Positions 1-13,249 of a stretch of DNA of 64,000 nt are shown in pieces. The stretch's first letter is position 1; the number at the start of each line of letters is the position of its first letter. The position numbers and the translations under genes are program-made. The DNA lies in contig AP031354.1 of assembly GCA_037833965.1 (NCBI GenBank), forward strand, positions 23,786,001 to 23,850,000, written 5' to 3'. Origin of the DNA: Marchantia polymorpha subsp. ruderalis. Its lineage: Eukaryota; Streptophyta; Marchantiopsida; Marchantiales; Marchantiaceae. Below the pieces are notes generated by a model, which saw only the letters and a program-made list of their open reading frames with translations, did not search any database and had not been told where the DNA came from.

Positions 1-205
1 TTGGAAAAAAATCTAACCTTCATATCAATTTCAATTGAGATTATGATCTTATGGACAATACGAAGAGTTTACAGTAAATTTAAAATCAACAAATTGAATC
101 AAAAATTAATCTTCATATCAATTCCAATTGAAATTATGACCTTATGAACAATATGGAGAGCTTACAATAAACCTCAAATCAACAAATTGATTTTGAAATT
201 GATTT
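1..205. repeat. Degenerate ~93-bp tandem repeat, two copies
   Basis: A unit beginning near TTCATATCAATT at 19 recurs at 112, and both copies run through an ACAATA..GAG..TTACA..AAATCAACAAATTG block. The spacing is about 93 bp. The two copies differ mostly by transitions (T/C and G/A). AT-rich minisatellite-like sequence follows to about 290, with further CAATTT/AAATTG words. It carries no gene. Confidence 0.7.
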
Positions 206-399
206 TCAATTCAATTTCAATTTCATGAGATTGAATAAAAAATTCTGAATATTGAGAGTACTTTTATGATTTTAATTGAGATTGTGATCCACAATCTTGC
301 AAAGTTTAAGTGTAAACTCTGCAAATCAATTTTTCTTCTAGGAATTTTAAGTCATCAGATCATCTACGCTATCAAAATAAAAAAATCCGTCAACTGTTA

Positions 400-1690
400 T
401 TTTCTGTGAAAGCCTAATAGTTTGTCTTAATTTCACCAATTTCACAACTTCCTCAAGTAGTAAACTATCGAATGAACAAATCCGAACGTGGAAAAATTAT
501 GTTCCGAAGATGCGTTCGACGTTATCATACTAAAAATTCAAATTGCGATGCCATATTAATCTTTCCATGAGTAATCATTGGCTAGCCAATATTGCAATGT
601 TGGTTTGCGTCGATCGATAAAAATCCTGAATCGTAACGAGTTATTGATCTTCTCCTCATGCGCTCCAATAATAAACTCTGTATATTGCATGCACAAATCT
701 TACTCTTTTTCTTTAGAAAGTGATATCAAATCATGAAATAGATATATTAGATTTATTAAAACATATTCCAACTCAGATTGTTGTGCATGATTGAAATTTT
801 CACCTAGATATTATGGAATAATTTGATAAGCAAGATCATCTGCATCACTATACATGAATGGAAAATTTTGTGAGTATAATAAAACTAGATATTAAAATTC
901 TTTAGACGAAATCAATCCGCCAGTAAATACTGTAGCAAAACTATTTGAAAGTTGATTAAAATTCAGATGAAACTCGGACAAAGTTACAATATCTGATTGA
1001 TATTTGACTATGAGCTTATTGATGAGCTCAAAAACATTCAAACAATTCTTTAGTTGGATAAAAATGTGACATGAATAATGAACTTCTTGCTTTGATTGCG
1101 TTCAATTTTCTTTGCTTCACTAACAGCTCTATCAATAAAGTCAAGCTCCAAAATGATAAAAAATATGAGCTTCTTTAACTTTTGAATTAAATTGAAGTAG
1201 TGCTGAAGTGAGCCACATCTAATTGACGCAAGCTTAATAAATGAAGTCAGTTTTTCTTTCATCTACATGGGGATCAATTTCTTTCATCGCATGATGATTA
1301 TCAAAAAATTTGACAACATCTTTGCACTTTTCAGCAAAGAATAAGAGCTTCTCAAATTTATAATTAGAAGTATAAGTTGCAACGGTATCTACTTTTTTAT
1401 GTGTCTTTGTTGCACCAAAAATAAACTTCATCATAAGATGCAAAGCATGCGAAGTACATACTTGAAAGAATTTCTCAGCAAATTCAGTCTTCAACAACGT
1501 CCACGCCTTTTTATTTGCTGAGATATTATCAATGAGTGCGCCAGATTGTGTTTGGATAACAGAGCTAATGTCTTGAGCAATCCATTCAACTGTGTGTACT
1601 TGTTTGCTAGTGTATACGGACTCCAAGAATAAGCTAGTTGAACATTTTGCCATGTAATTTACTACAGGTTCACTCCAAATATTAGATCAA
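400..1690 (-). pseudogene. hAT-type (DUF659) transposase remnant
   Basis: This is a decayed cut-and-paste transposase read on the minus strand. The clearest open piece is 1234-1653, which carries the DUF659 signature: TSLFLESVYTSKQ, then AEWIAQDIS-like EWIAQDISSVIQ, then NISANKKAWTLLKTEF, and an FFQVCTSHALHLMMK segment ending in CKDVVKFFDNHHAM. The next piece, 1050-1262, continues with SIRCGSLQHYFN, the equivalent of the TRWGSLQ motif. Degenerate frames below 1050 still show a KLIVKYQSDIV segment. Stops and frameshifts interrupt it and no terminal inverted repeats were located, so it is not autonomous. The family assignment rests on motif order and spacing known for plant hAT DUF659 transposases. 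Confidence 0.8.
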
Positions 1691-2259
1691 CGGTTAGTCA
1701 TTAGACAGACGTGTGATAACAAAGTAAATATTTTAACAATACATCTTTCGTTCATCTTATCGTATAACAATTCTAACAAATCATTTGTTAATTTCTTGCA
1801 ATTAGGCAGAAGATCTTAATATGAACATTATATTTTGATTGACTTAATCAAATTTGTATCTTTGATTCGTTGGAACAATGTGACTGTGCAATAATAATAA
1901 GAAGCAATGATTTTCATAAATTTCTTCTTGGTTGAAGCATCTACAATTGTTAATAAAATGATCTAATAGACATTTGACTATTTGATTCTTCTTCCTTTGA
2001 TTTTGATACCTATGATGGAGCTACTAATCTCTTCAATCCTATATATCATTCACATAGGTTGCTAATATTCATGCTATTCATTAGTTTCTTGAATGTAACG
2101 CACCTGTTGAGATGAACTACAACATCATCACTTTTTTTTGCTATAAATCACTCTCAGACGGCATCACTTCAAAATCAATTTTTAGTCTGACGACAAGTGA
2201 TTCATAGGTAGATTCACGTTGCTAAAAGATTTCAGGGTTTCATTTAAAATCAAATTTCA

Positions 2260-2470
2260 ACCAAGATTTTATGTTTGATATCAAATTTGAGATCGAATTT
2301 TAAATTTCAATTCTAAAAATTTAAGTAATAATTTCAAAAATCAGTTCAAATTTTTAAATTTGACATGAGATTTTGAATTTATATTTTAATTTCAAATTTT
2401 AATCCAAATTTTAATTTCAAATTTAAATCAACTTTAAATCCAATTTTATACCAATTCACAATTCTAGGTA
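2260..2470. repeat. AAATTT-rich low-complexity tract
   Basis: The stretch is dominated by permutations of CAAATTT, TTTCAAATTT and AATTTTAAATT. It lies between the hAT remnant and the Ty3/gypsy remnant and could be decayed tandem or LTR-edge sequence. No coding potential is seen. Confidence 0.6.
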
Positions 2471-3472
2471 TTTTTAGAAAAACTTATTTGATAAGGAAAA
2501 ACCTTACGGTGTGAGTCTTGAGGTTATGCCAAAGCCTTGTACTTTTTCATATTTTCATGATGAATGCGGCCATGACATTATTCCCTCTTCAAACGACATC
2601 TTCTAGATTGAGCTAGTTTGACTAAATTTGTTGATGAAATTGATTGACCAAGTCTTAAAAGTGAGTTAAGATTTCAATAGGCTACCAAATGTCTTTTGAA
2701 AATGGATTGCCTCACCAAAAAACAAGATACTTAAGCTTGTTGCAGAGTTTTTTTGAATCCAAAACTTCCTGAACTTCAAACTTGTCTTGATCTTCAACTT
2801 CAATTGAAATTGAAGATATTTATCAGGCTCCCAGGATTTGTGACTCATGATAAGACCCAAGCAAGAAGATGTGGAATACATTGTGAATTTTGAACTAGAG
2901 AGTGAGCTCCGGTCGACAAGCCACAAGATCGACAAGTTGAGTGATTTTGAAAGGTCATAGATGCTTGTAGTACAACTTTGCACATGGATGTGTGATGACA
3001 ACATTTTTTTTGAGCCAGATCTTATCTCCAACTTTAAAGTTTGGATTATCCTTGGGTCAACAACGGCATGAAACACCTCGAATACTGGGTGATCTTTGGT
3101 CGGTTCCTTCGGGCGATACCAAATTCCATGGTTTGATGGGCAGTTCGTACCGGCCCAAGTACTTATTCACCGCGGCATGCTGATCCGCAAAGGTCTGCTT
3201 GCTTCTTCTCCCATTCTTGAGTTAGCATGATCTTTAACACAAGCTCTTATTGAACGTGTTTCAAACGCTTGACTCTCTCTTCAGCCGAAATTTATTGAAT
3301 CTCCAAAAATTTGAAAATCTAATCGCAAATGGTGTCCATAGTTGACAAAGCATGGGTTTACATAAGTCGAGATGTGCATTGTGTTGTTGTAAGCAAATTC
3401 TGCTTGGAATAACAATGTGTGTCAGTCGTCTTGCTGGTTGCTTATGATGCAACAAAGGTACTACTCGAGTGT

Positions 3473-3745
3473 TTAGTTTGTCGATTCGGTGTGCTCATCA
3501 TATTGAGGTTGAAACCTTGAGAAAAGTCTAAAGTCGACACGAAGAAACTTGAACAAGCATTGCAAAAACTTGGATAAGAACTGACTTTTTCTGTCAAATA
3601 TCATCCCATCGGAAGCCTGTCCAGTCGAACAATCTAATTCATCACCAGATGGATTGTTTATTCTGTCGTGATTGACTTGGAGCACGGAATAAAGTGAGTC
3701 ACTTTGGTGAGACAGTTCATCGTCACCAAGATAAAATTTTTGCAT
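3473..3745 (-). pseudogene. Ty3/gypsy integrase core fragment
   Basis: The minus strand has two overlapping frames with integrase core motifs. One frame gives NCLTKVTHFIPCSKSI, the usual RLTKMAHFIP-type block. The other gives IFDRKSQFLSKFLQCLFKFL and then FQPQYDEHTESTN, corresponding to the SDRGPQF and HPQTDGQTERVN blocks. The first catalytic region sits in one frame and the second in another, so at least one frameshift separates them, and several stops interrupt the reading. Confidence 0.82.
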
Positions 3746-3837
3746 TGGTAGTTGATAACTCTGTGATGAAGTTCATGGAAATGGATCCCTAAGGTCGGTT
3801 TGGGATATACAAAGGCCGGAGGAGATTAAATGATGCT

Positions 3838-3967
3838 TGGAAGCCTTAGATTGAGCACAAGTATTGCAGGACTTGATGTATTTCCGTACCAACTTGTTCA
3901 TATAGTTCTTTGTCACAGGCTTCTGGATCCGTGTCTTTCCAAAATGTCCAACGAGAATATTGTTGTG
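3838..3967 (-). pseudogene. Integrase HHCC zinc-finger segment
   Basis: The minus-strand translation reads HNNILVGHFGK, then KNYMNKLVRKYIKSCNTCAQ. His-x6-His, 25 intervening residues and Cys-x2-Cys match the H2C2 integrase zinc-binding domain of Ty3/gypsy elements. It leads directly toward the integrase core just downstream on the same strand. Confidence 0.8.
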
Positions 3968-4699
3968 TCATTCCTGAGGATCTTTAGGTGCAAGGAGCAT
4001 TCAGATATATAGACAAGATTTTTTCAAAAGAGAAGTTAGTCTTGTTGTTCGAACAAGTCCAGATCGTCGCGGCTTGGATTCTTTGGGTTCCAAAGTTCCT
4101 CAATGATATTTATTGTCTAGGTAACTTCATCTGTTGCCGACCAAATGTTCTTGAAAAAATCCAAATTAAGTAGAATATTGACGATTGCCGCAAGTTAGAA
4201 TTGCTCGGATTTGAGTAATATCTACTTCTGTTGGCCGTAGATCTCATACACTTCTTTAAGTTTGTCATCTAAGCAATGCGAAAGTGCATTGGCTTTGTTG
4301 ACAACCAGTTCAATATTGGATTTTGAAGACAAAGTTTGTCAAAAAAGATACGCCGGCTATTTACTATAAATTTGATGTAGACAAGGAAAAATTTACAAAT
4401 AGATCTATAATTACATTTGGAGGTGGATGCATTAGTTGAAGATCTACTTGGCAATAATGCAAAGTTTAGTGAGCTAAAATAATATATACATGATTGAAGT
4501 ACATAGAAGTATATTTGATTAATCATACTTATCTTTAGATGAAATTCAAGCAACATATTATCAATATTTTTGTAGTGATAACTAGAAGATATTACATATA
4601 GCCAAAAAAAATGAATAGCATGGAGATCATATTTTATCTTATCAAACATTTAGTTTTAGATTATAAGATTAAACTAGCCAAGATCAAGAATATTAGATT

Positions 4700-6500
4700 C
4701 AAATCAATGCATTAATAAATAACATTGTGAATCTATACAGATAAAAATCACAAATAGATTCACTTAGAATTATGTTATCTTTATATTTAATTTCATCATA
4801 TCATATTATTTTCTAGTTTTAATAGCTTCCAGTTTGAAAAACGTTTTATAACATATTTCTTTTTTTGAATTTTTTTAGGAAAAATAAATTTATCGTAGAG
4901 ATTAAACATTAGATTTCCTAACAAATTATAGTTGAAGAATATTATTGGAATTAAATAGAAATTTGTTAGCTATAATTAATAATATTTTAAGCTCATATCA
5001 TAAAAAAGATTTGTCCTAACTCTTAGTTGAGGAGTCTTATTATATCAATAAAGCGTTTATTAATTTTGGATGTAGATTTGCAAAGATGATCTTTATCTAT
5101 TAGTCCTCTCTTTGTGTATGCTTGAATTTTGATCATCAAATAGTGTTATATATATACATATATATGAAATTTATGAATCAAACATATGTTAATTTGTACA
5201 TATAGTATAAATTTATATCAAAGAATGATAAAATATGATTTTTGATAAATAATGCACATGAATAAGATTAGTTAAAATTAATACAAAATTTATCATGTAA
5301 TACTATGTATTGAATCAATTTCATAAGATCCTTGAAAGTCATGATTTAGCTTTCAATTTTTTACAGCATTTAAATCTTTTGGGTAATTTTCCCATGCACA
5401 TTAAAATATTTTTTATTATTCTTAATGCTAAACTATCAAAAAATTTCTTTAAATTTTAATCTGAAGTTTATTAAAAAATATAGTAGTTTAAGTAATATTT
5501 GATCAAAAAGTAATTGCTTTTATAAGTGGATTTTTTTTATAAGTTCTAGATCTGTTTCAAAGTTTTATAGTTGAATAATTTAAAAGTTAAATACATATAT
5601 TTATAAAAAATCTTTATCACTTGAAAAAAGGATCTGGAATATTACTGAATGATCAAAAACATATAATGAATTTTAGAAGATAAGAGTTTTTAGAGAACTA
5701 TTTCACAGATCAAAATCATTTTTAATGATTTTGAGCTTCTCAGCTGATGTACAATTTTAACAGAGTTATATAATTTAGCTTTTTTGGATGATTTTCAAAT
5801 TTCAAACTTAATTTTTATGTTGATTCAGCTATCATACGAACTTATAGTTTTGATTTGAATTTTTATTTTTTGAAAAGATAATAAATCGAATAAATCAGGT
5901 AAAAAATTTTAATTTCTGATTTTATTCAAACATTGTTCCTGTTTATTTATTTCTTAGTTTGAAACATTCCATTAACTCTTCTAAGATTAAAAAATAAGAA
6001 TACTTCTTGTTTGATGAATTTTTTACCAATTTTTTTGCTATTTGAGAGATAAATAACAGTAATAATCAAACCATAATTTTTTGAATCTTTCAGATTTTGA
6101 CGAGTAATTTTTTTCCCCAACCTCGAAATCATATGGAACTATAGACTTTAATTTTGGAATGTTTGACAGGGTACGACTATCAATGGTAAGTCATTGTAAA
6201 CATTGATTTTCTTTTAAGCCCTGTACATCCATTGCTCTAAAATAGCACTGAATAAGACACACCGTAGAAAAATAATCATATAATATGATGATTTTTGCGA
6301 TAACTTTATCGTACATAGAAAATATACATGATAAAGTTGTCGATGCATTGAGACATATTTCCACTTGTGATGATATTGGAACTAGGCCCATCTTACCGAT
6401 AGAGTCTCATCAATGTGGGAATTCATCGAATCTTCCCATCCTTTTGGCTGCATCCACTTGGTTCCGGATTCTTTTGCAATTGCAATGAAGCTTTTCAGAT
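4700..6500. other. AT-rich intergenic sequence, no gene recognised
   Basis: The sequence is strongly AT-rich with poly-T and poly-A tracts and a short TA-rich patch near 5145-5165. Frames are short and full of stops. It is probably more decayed transposon sequence, but no domain can be named. Confidence 0.6.
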
Positions 6501-9500
6501 CTGAAGTGTTTTCCCACTGCTTTTCCAAGGCAACTTGAGGCTGTCAGTGACGCCATCCTGGTCGAGAGATTTGATCGTCGCAGACACCCGACCAGAGCAG
6601 AGGAGGGGAGAGGAGTCGGGGTTGCTTTTTAGACATAGAAATGCATCAGCACCCTAGCTCTCAGCGTTTCCTCCCGTGCATGTCCGAGACCTACCCACCT
6701 GTCCACCACCAACACTGCAGACTGTATAGGGCGGTGAAACATTGCTTCGCTTTCCCTTTTGCCTCCTCCTTGGATCTCCCCTCGTTTTCACTCGGGTCGG
6801 TTTGCTCGTGAGAGCACAGGAACGGCTAATTGTTTGCTTATGGTTCCTCTCTTAAGCCGAGCCTCAGTGCCTAAAAGAGAAATTCATTCGTTGTTCTCTA
6901 GAATCCGCTCTCCTTCATAAAATTCGAGATGGAGGAAGGCCTTGCCTGGATCACTCAGACTAAGGAGCAACTTTAGCTCTTTGAAGGTTTCTTTAAAGCG
7001 GTCAAACTATTTGAGCTCATTTAAACCTGCGATCATCATCACCTGTAAGGCCTCAAGCGTGGGGATTAAACATGTGGGTCCATGGGTTCCTGTCAAACCC
7101 TGCTGCTGATTGTACAGGAATTATCTCCCCCTTACCTGTTTTCCTCTCACTGGTCGTGATCACGACACAGATGGAAAAAATACATCGCGAAAGTAGGTGT
7201 CTTTTCCTCCAACACAATCATCCCAGCTCAGCTTTACGTCCAGCTTCTCTGATCAGCATCTCTAATTCACCAGATACCATCTGTTGCTGCTCCTTGCTTT
7301 TCTACAACGGATAGATGCCTACAGATGCTTGTGGAAAGCCTACTCAGTCCAATCAAATCAGTCCATTCGGTAGTGAGGCCGATAGTATGGAGTTATGTAG
7401 ATGTTGCATAGCTTCAAATATCGAGGACCTCGAACTCTGGAGGCCTCATGACTGTCAGTTGATGTCTACTCTACATTCACGAGAAGCTTTTACCGTTCAG
7501 GTTCAGGTTCAGGTCGAGGTCCAAGAGTGAAGCAAAGCTTGTGAGGTCGGAAATGGAGAGTGTGTTGGGCATTGATCTCAAGGCTAAGTGAGCCTACGAG
7601 TTAGCATCTAAGCAGGCTTTTCTAAATGATTCAGTGGAAAGCGAAGAATCTGTGGGCGTAATCGTCTGACTCGGAATATTCAGTAACTCAAGTGGGAGAG
7701 AACCAGGGGAATAATATCTTGGGTAGCCAAAAAGTTTGGGCATCGTATCTAAACTTTCCACTTTCGGTGGAGGGCAATTGACTTTGCAAGAAAGCCTTGC
7801 ATTTGCTTGGTAGCATAGATTTTGAAAATCATATCACTCGTGTCGGGTTGAGATGATTATTTAGGCAGAACGCAGGTGATCCACTTGTATGGAAATGTAG
7901 CCCCACTAAATTAATTACGGCTAGACAAGGGCGAGGGGTTTCGGACGCATGACATTGACACATTGTCGCCTCCTGTTCCGTGCACCTCCATCATCCAAAT
8001 TATGACATGCGAGTGACTACGGAATTTATTTCTTAGCCATCTTTGGCGAGGAGTTACCTTCTCTTGGGCTTCGAGGGAACGAATGATGTGTATATTATTG
8101 TTTACTGAGGGAGGCAAATGTTAAACTCCATCTAGAACAACTTTACATTCAATAATGGAGGAGACCAAGATCTTTTTGACCGAAAGACGAGCTCTGGGAA
8201 GTGCATCGAGCCTGATTATTACAACATCTTTACATGAGTGTGTGATCATCATGTCATATGCACGAGATATTGAGCACGTTGTGTTCCTCTCCATCTCATC
8301 CGGTCATCATTCCACGATCAGAATCTAGCCTTTTGCTCCTGCGAGCTCAGCTTTCGACAGAATGCACACATCGGGCCCTCTCTGCGGCGATCGCTGAAAA
8401 GGGCACTTCCGGTCGGGAATGGAAAACAGTGCGCGAGCCCTCAGTGGCTTGCAATGCAGCAGGTGATGTTTTGTCATGATGGGCGCTCGTCTTTCCCAGC
8501 GCTGCCATCCCTCCTCCATCTCCTGGCCGGTGGCCATCTACCGGCTACCGGCCTCTTCGGTCTCTAACCTTATTTCTATATCGGAAAAGGGGATGCCTGC
8601 ATAAGTAAGTAAGTAAGTTAATAATAACATCAATACATAGAGGAATCAATCATTATAGTATCAAACTTTTCATGTAACCTGGTAATATTGTTCGTCGATA
8701 GGGGCAAAGTGGATAGTAAATACCGCGGAAAGATCTCGTCTCGTCAAATGGAAACCAGAGTTTCTGATGATTTCATGACTAACAATATCACATAACAACT
8801 GCAAAGTATTTACGAACAACAAGATCTAGTTATTCGTTTAGTTAAGTTGGGACAATTGTCCCAATTGTTTGTGGTTTCTACGTTTTCGCTGATGCCATCG
8901 ATTCAGTGGGGTTGGGCTAGATTGCTTGTGGATTCGTCTGTTTCGAGTTCCATTCAACTTCTCTCGAGAAGGTGTGCGGTACGCTGCTGACATATTGTGA
9001 GGGCTAGATCACCAAGATGACTAAAAATATTGCAAAAGTAAGCAAGTTATTGTACGTTTGTGAGATACTCAAATCGTTTCAGTCATCGTTGCTGACACTC
9101 GTATCGAGTCCCTGTATTCGCTTCTGTTAGATTTACAGAAAACTTTGTGAACTAAAGTTCCCGACATGGATTTTGAGACATAATGTCAATAAAAATCGTA
9201 GGGCTTGAACGTGTACGATCATATACACATTTTTTTTGGTAGAAAGAGGGATATCTAATCATCGTAGGAAACATTTTTGTAAGTGGATGGTCACATACCC
9301 GGACAATCAGAGGATAACATCTGAAACCCCGATAAATGTCACTTTCTAGCAAGTAAAGCGGGTGCTTCCTCAGGTTCTTTAGCTTCATAGAGGAACATAC
9401 CGTTAGAGCGTTTGTAAAATAATGCTGGACTACACCTGCGGAATGCATGAATGATAATAATAAAGAAGCTCTCGAAGTGGAGTACTATACACGGAACATA

Positions 9501-12500
9501 ATACTAGAAAAATCAAACTCGAAAAATGGCATTTATGATTGTTTTGTACGTTGACTCAGTAATCATAATTTATTGTTATCTCTGCACGATGAAGCTCTCT
9601 AAGGGCTGGGTCACCCGTTAGACCTAGAAATGTAAGACATATTTTTCTTCTGTGAGTATTAAATAGACGAGATCAGACTTTTCTTGAGTGTTTAGCACCA
9701 CAGACCTTACTGATGTGGCATGCGAGGAATAGATTTAAAACGATACAATAGCATATGTGAATGAATGTGCATCGATTCTGAACAGGTGTGCCATCAGCAC
9801 AATCAGGGCGTGGCTATGCAAGCATATTTTTCTATGCGAAAAAAAGGTTCACTGCAGAACTGATTCAAGTCGAAGAGAATTGCACAACTTACCTACGACA
9901 CATGCAACCAAAGCTTACATGATATAAGGAATCAGAAAGGTACAAACTCCTTTGTTGTACCATCTCATGGGTATTGACCTCGCCTCTAGACTATATACTG
10001 CAGATAATTCTAGACTAAAGAGGCATAAGGCTGACAATGTTGCAGAGTCTTTACTTGTTGAAAATATCTCTTACAAATCTGAAGAAAGGGAATCGCCTCC
10101 TGCACAATGAATCTCCAGGTGCTGCGCATGCACTTGCGTAACATCCCATCAGAATAATATGAGGTAATCATATTCATTGACAGTCATAATCTCTATCGAA
10201 GAAACCCTTGCCCATGGGCAATCGAATGGACGCCAGAGTCCTTTCTTCACGTTGAATGTTGGTGCTGATCCTAGAGCTACACTTAGCAGTTAAAGAGCCG
10301 ATTTTCTGTCAGCTACGTACTTCGTCGCCCGGAGTTTCGTAGAAACACAGGTACCACTGCTTCAAATGATTCACAAGAGTCACACAACGAGACAATGCGT
10401 TCACGAGAACTGATATTGGTAGTTCGTGCAGATCTAGCGAGCCATGCAAGAAGAGGAACGGACGTTGGAAAGGAAGTGCGCCCAAAGATATAAAGGGACG
10501 TGATTCAGATCACTCGAAATATAGAACATATGGGAGTGAATTGGCATACTGCATTTATCCCGGAATTTGCACTCAGGAATTCAGCTAAGCATAAAAAAAA
10601 AGCATCTGGGACAGAGCAGCAGATGAAACGTTTTTCTAACTTTAGGAATAGAGTTCTTGATCTGCGCTGATCCTTCATGTGTACTGAAGGTTTAGAGTGG
10701 ACAGATCTAGAGCGACTAGAGAAGTTTTCAGATTCACTTCTAAGAGGTTGTTCCAAAATAGTGAATTCCTGTTTAAGTTTTATAAACTGCACTGAACTAT
10801 AAGCTTCGTCGAGTGTTATGCAGTTTCTGAAAGGTCGTTGCAAGGTCGATCCTTGCCAACTAACAGAACCATGTCATGTCAAAGCTGTGAAGTGTATCGA
10901 ACTGAAGCGTCAAGCAATTTCAAGTTCGTGGTTGAAGAAGTACTTTTGTCTGAGCTTGTATCATTTGCACCTGGATGAGGTTGTTCTAAGTCCACATTCT
11001 TTTTAGCATATGATCATACAACAGGGGAGATACTCCGCGCAGAATATTTTCGATTCAATTATTGTATCCAGAAAAGCCTCCGAAAGAATATGCGCCGAGC
11101 AAGTCCCCCTTTCTCCTTTCACATGTTCTTTGGTTAGCAACTTCTACGAGTTTAGAATCTAAAATGATAAAAGGATATTCTCTGATGATATCAGTCGAGT
11201 CAGCCATGGTGCTGAAGTGATCATATAAGTTTTCTTGAGAGTTATCCACTCGTAAAAAATGATCAGTAAAGTTGGTCCATCTTGAAAACGAATGGTTCAG
11301 GTTTGACTGTACATATTGGTCCCTTAATTAGCATACTATGTTATGTGTAGAACATGAATTTGTGTATTAAATCTCAAAGTCAGAGAATTTTATAGTTTGA
11401 ACATTCAAGATGGTAGGAAAAGGTCCATCATGAGTCTGTTGCTAGAGTAGTTTTGAGCAGAGCTAAGAGGTCGTTCTGTAATAGGGCAGCGATTATGGTC
11501 ATGTGTCTTCCAGACCATTGATCGCATGCTTCAACCTGATTTCCAAGGCTAGTGCTCTTAGCAGGAGATCCGATCTACCAGAGCTTGCAAATGATGCAGA
11601 TCTTGCATAATATCCAGAGCCTCTTGGAAGTGAAGATAGCAGAACCAAGAGTTAAATTCGCCTGAGTCTGATCGATATCGTCTTTGACCCGAGAGAGAAA
11701 GGTAATCATCAAGGTCCATCATACGGAATCTCTATGCCGAGCTTCTTCAGTACTCCATACCCTCGGAGAAGTAAGTAGAATTAACAGACTGAAATCAAGA
11801 GAAACCCGAGTAATATATATAGGAGGACATGGGAGGACCCCATCGAGTCGTACAGGGATGAGACCAAAGAGGTAGGATGGGTCTAGGCCCCATGCTGAGA
11901 CGGATAGAGCCATGAATCTCCAAACGCACTTCTTCTTAAGTCTCCTACAGTATGGCGAGAGTTTCTGTTCAAGGTACCGAATTAGCATGATGGAGTATCT
12001 AAGCCGCAAGTTTGAAAAAGTGATCATGAAAAATATGAACATTGGCAGCTCAGTCCCTGATTCCCGAAGATCGACCACTTGATGCACACATTTCTGGGCA
12101 AGGTACCAATTTAGTTTGCAGATCTAGGATGGGTGTTTGGACTGACAGTGTTGCACTACTACTGTTACGGTAGTCTTCTTCTCGGATCCTCCATTATGAC
12201 GAGTCCAAAGTATCTATCGTCCGTTCGCCTCCTGTGACTCTAGAGCTGAAATAAACACCTGTAGGCCCCTGATGGTACTGGTTTGGGCCCGTTGAGTCAT
12301 GCCGTGGTACGTTGTCTTTGATGGCTGAATCAAGCCATCCCCATCTGTGACGTGCGTGGAGTCGTGGACCCGCTAACAGTGTGCTCATCTGCTCGGACGG
12401 GCGATGATTAATGTGGAAGCCCTCTGGCTGGCTGGCTGCCTGGCTGCCTGGCCTGCTCCACACTCGAGTTCTGGAGTCTGAGCTCCGAACCCCTCTACCA

Positions 12501-12680
12501 ACCGAAGCCTAGGAGCGAACGAGGGTCGGACTGCGGACTCGTTACAGATTCAGAATGATTTGAATATATGATATGCAGATCCTTGAATCTCCTCTCGCTT
12601 GACTGATGCTCCTCCTCCCCGCCTCTGGAGCCTGCTCATGCTGATGAGATTACGTTTCGGAAACGCATAGTCCAGTCCCT
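6500..12680. other. Intergenic region, nothing assignable
   Basis: Base composition returns to near 45% GC after about 6500. Only short frames occur on either strand and none shows a recognisable motif, coding bias over a sustained length, or a consistent exon-intron chain. No tRNA pattern was seen. Confidence 0.5.
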
Positions 12681-12681
12681 C

Positions 12682-12717
12682 TAGCTCCCTCCCTCCCTCC
12701 CTCCATCCCTCCCTCCA
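12682..12717. repeat. CTCC/CCCT microsatellite
   Basis: A run of CTCCCTCCCT units is broken once by CAT. It borders the GC-rich island that follows. Confidence 0.85.
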
Positions 12718-13249
12718 GTCTGGTGGTGATGATGAGATTACCTGCTGGTACGTTGAGATTGCCATCTCGTACCCCGTTTCCTCGAACGATAGCAGGGCGT
12801 TTCGGGAAAGGCAGGTCGAATTATAGGGAAATCACGTGTAATCTGATGATCGACACTCGCTCTACTCACTCTCGTAATTTCGCCATAGAGCCTGTAGCGA
12901 AAATACTGGAAGGTTCTGTGGTTCGGCTACTTTGCCGTCCATGGACAGGAAGAGGTTTTATGGCTGTATTATCTGTACAGACCCGAGTGCTGAATACCCA
13001 GCCAGCGCCAACTTTGGCGATGACCGTAATCAGGGTCTATGTTCATAATCCAGTTCCTTTGCTCCTCCAACAATTGTGGTGGGGCTATATTGCTCCAGCT
13101 TATTGTCAATCTCGTGCAAATCTATTGCTTTTCTGGATTTCTAGTTTGAAAAGCCTCTTCGTGTACGTACGAGGAGTCTGTATACGACTGTATCGCTTTT
13201 CCCAAGCGCTCGGAGTCTCAGACGGTCTAGCTACGCACGAGGTCCTGTA

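Larger units (their letters stand above)
2640..4320 (-). mobile_element. Ty3/gypsy chromovirus pol remnant
   Basis: Reading the minus strand from 4320 down to 2640 gives the order of the 3' half of a chromovirus polyprotein. It begins with a VNKANALSH stretch typical of the RNase H end (about 4290). Next comes an HHCC integrase zinc finger (3838-3967), an integrase core (3473-3745) and degenerate C-terminal sequence. A chromodomain-like end near 2650-2740 reads KYLVFW, stop, GNPFSKDIW. Every domain is broken by stops or frame changes. LTRs, gag, protease and most of the reverse transcriptase were not found, so this is a truncated copy. Confidence 0.78.
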
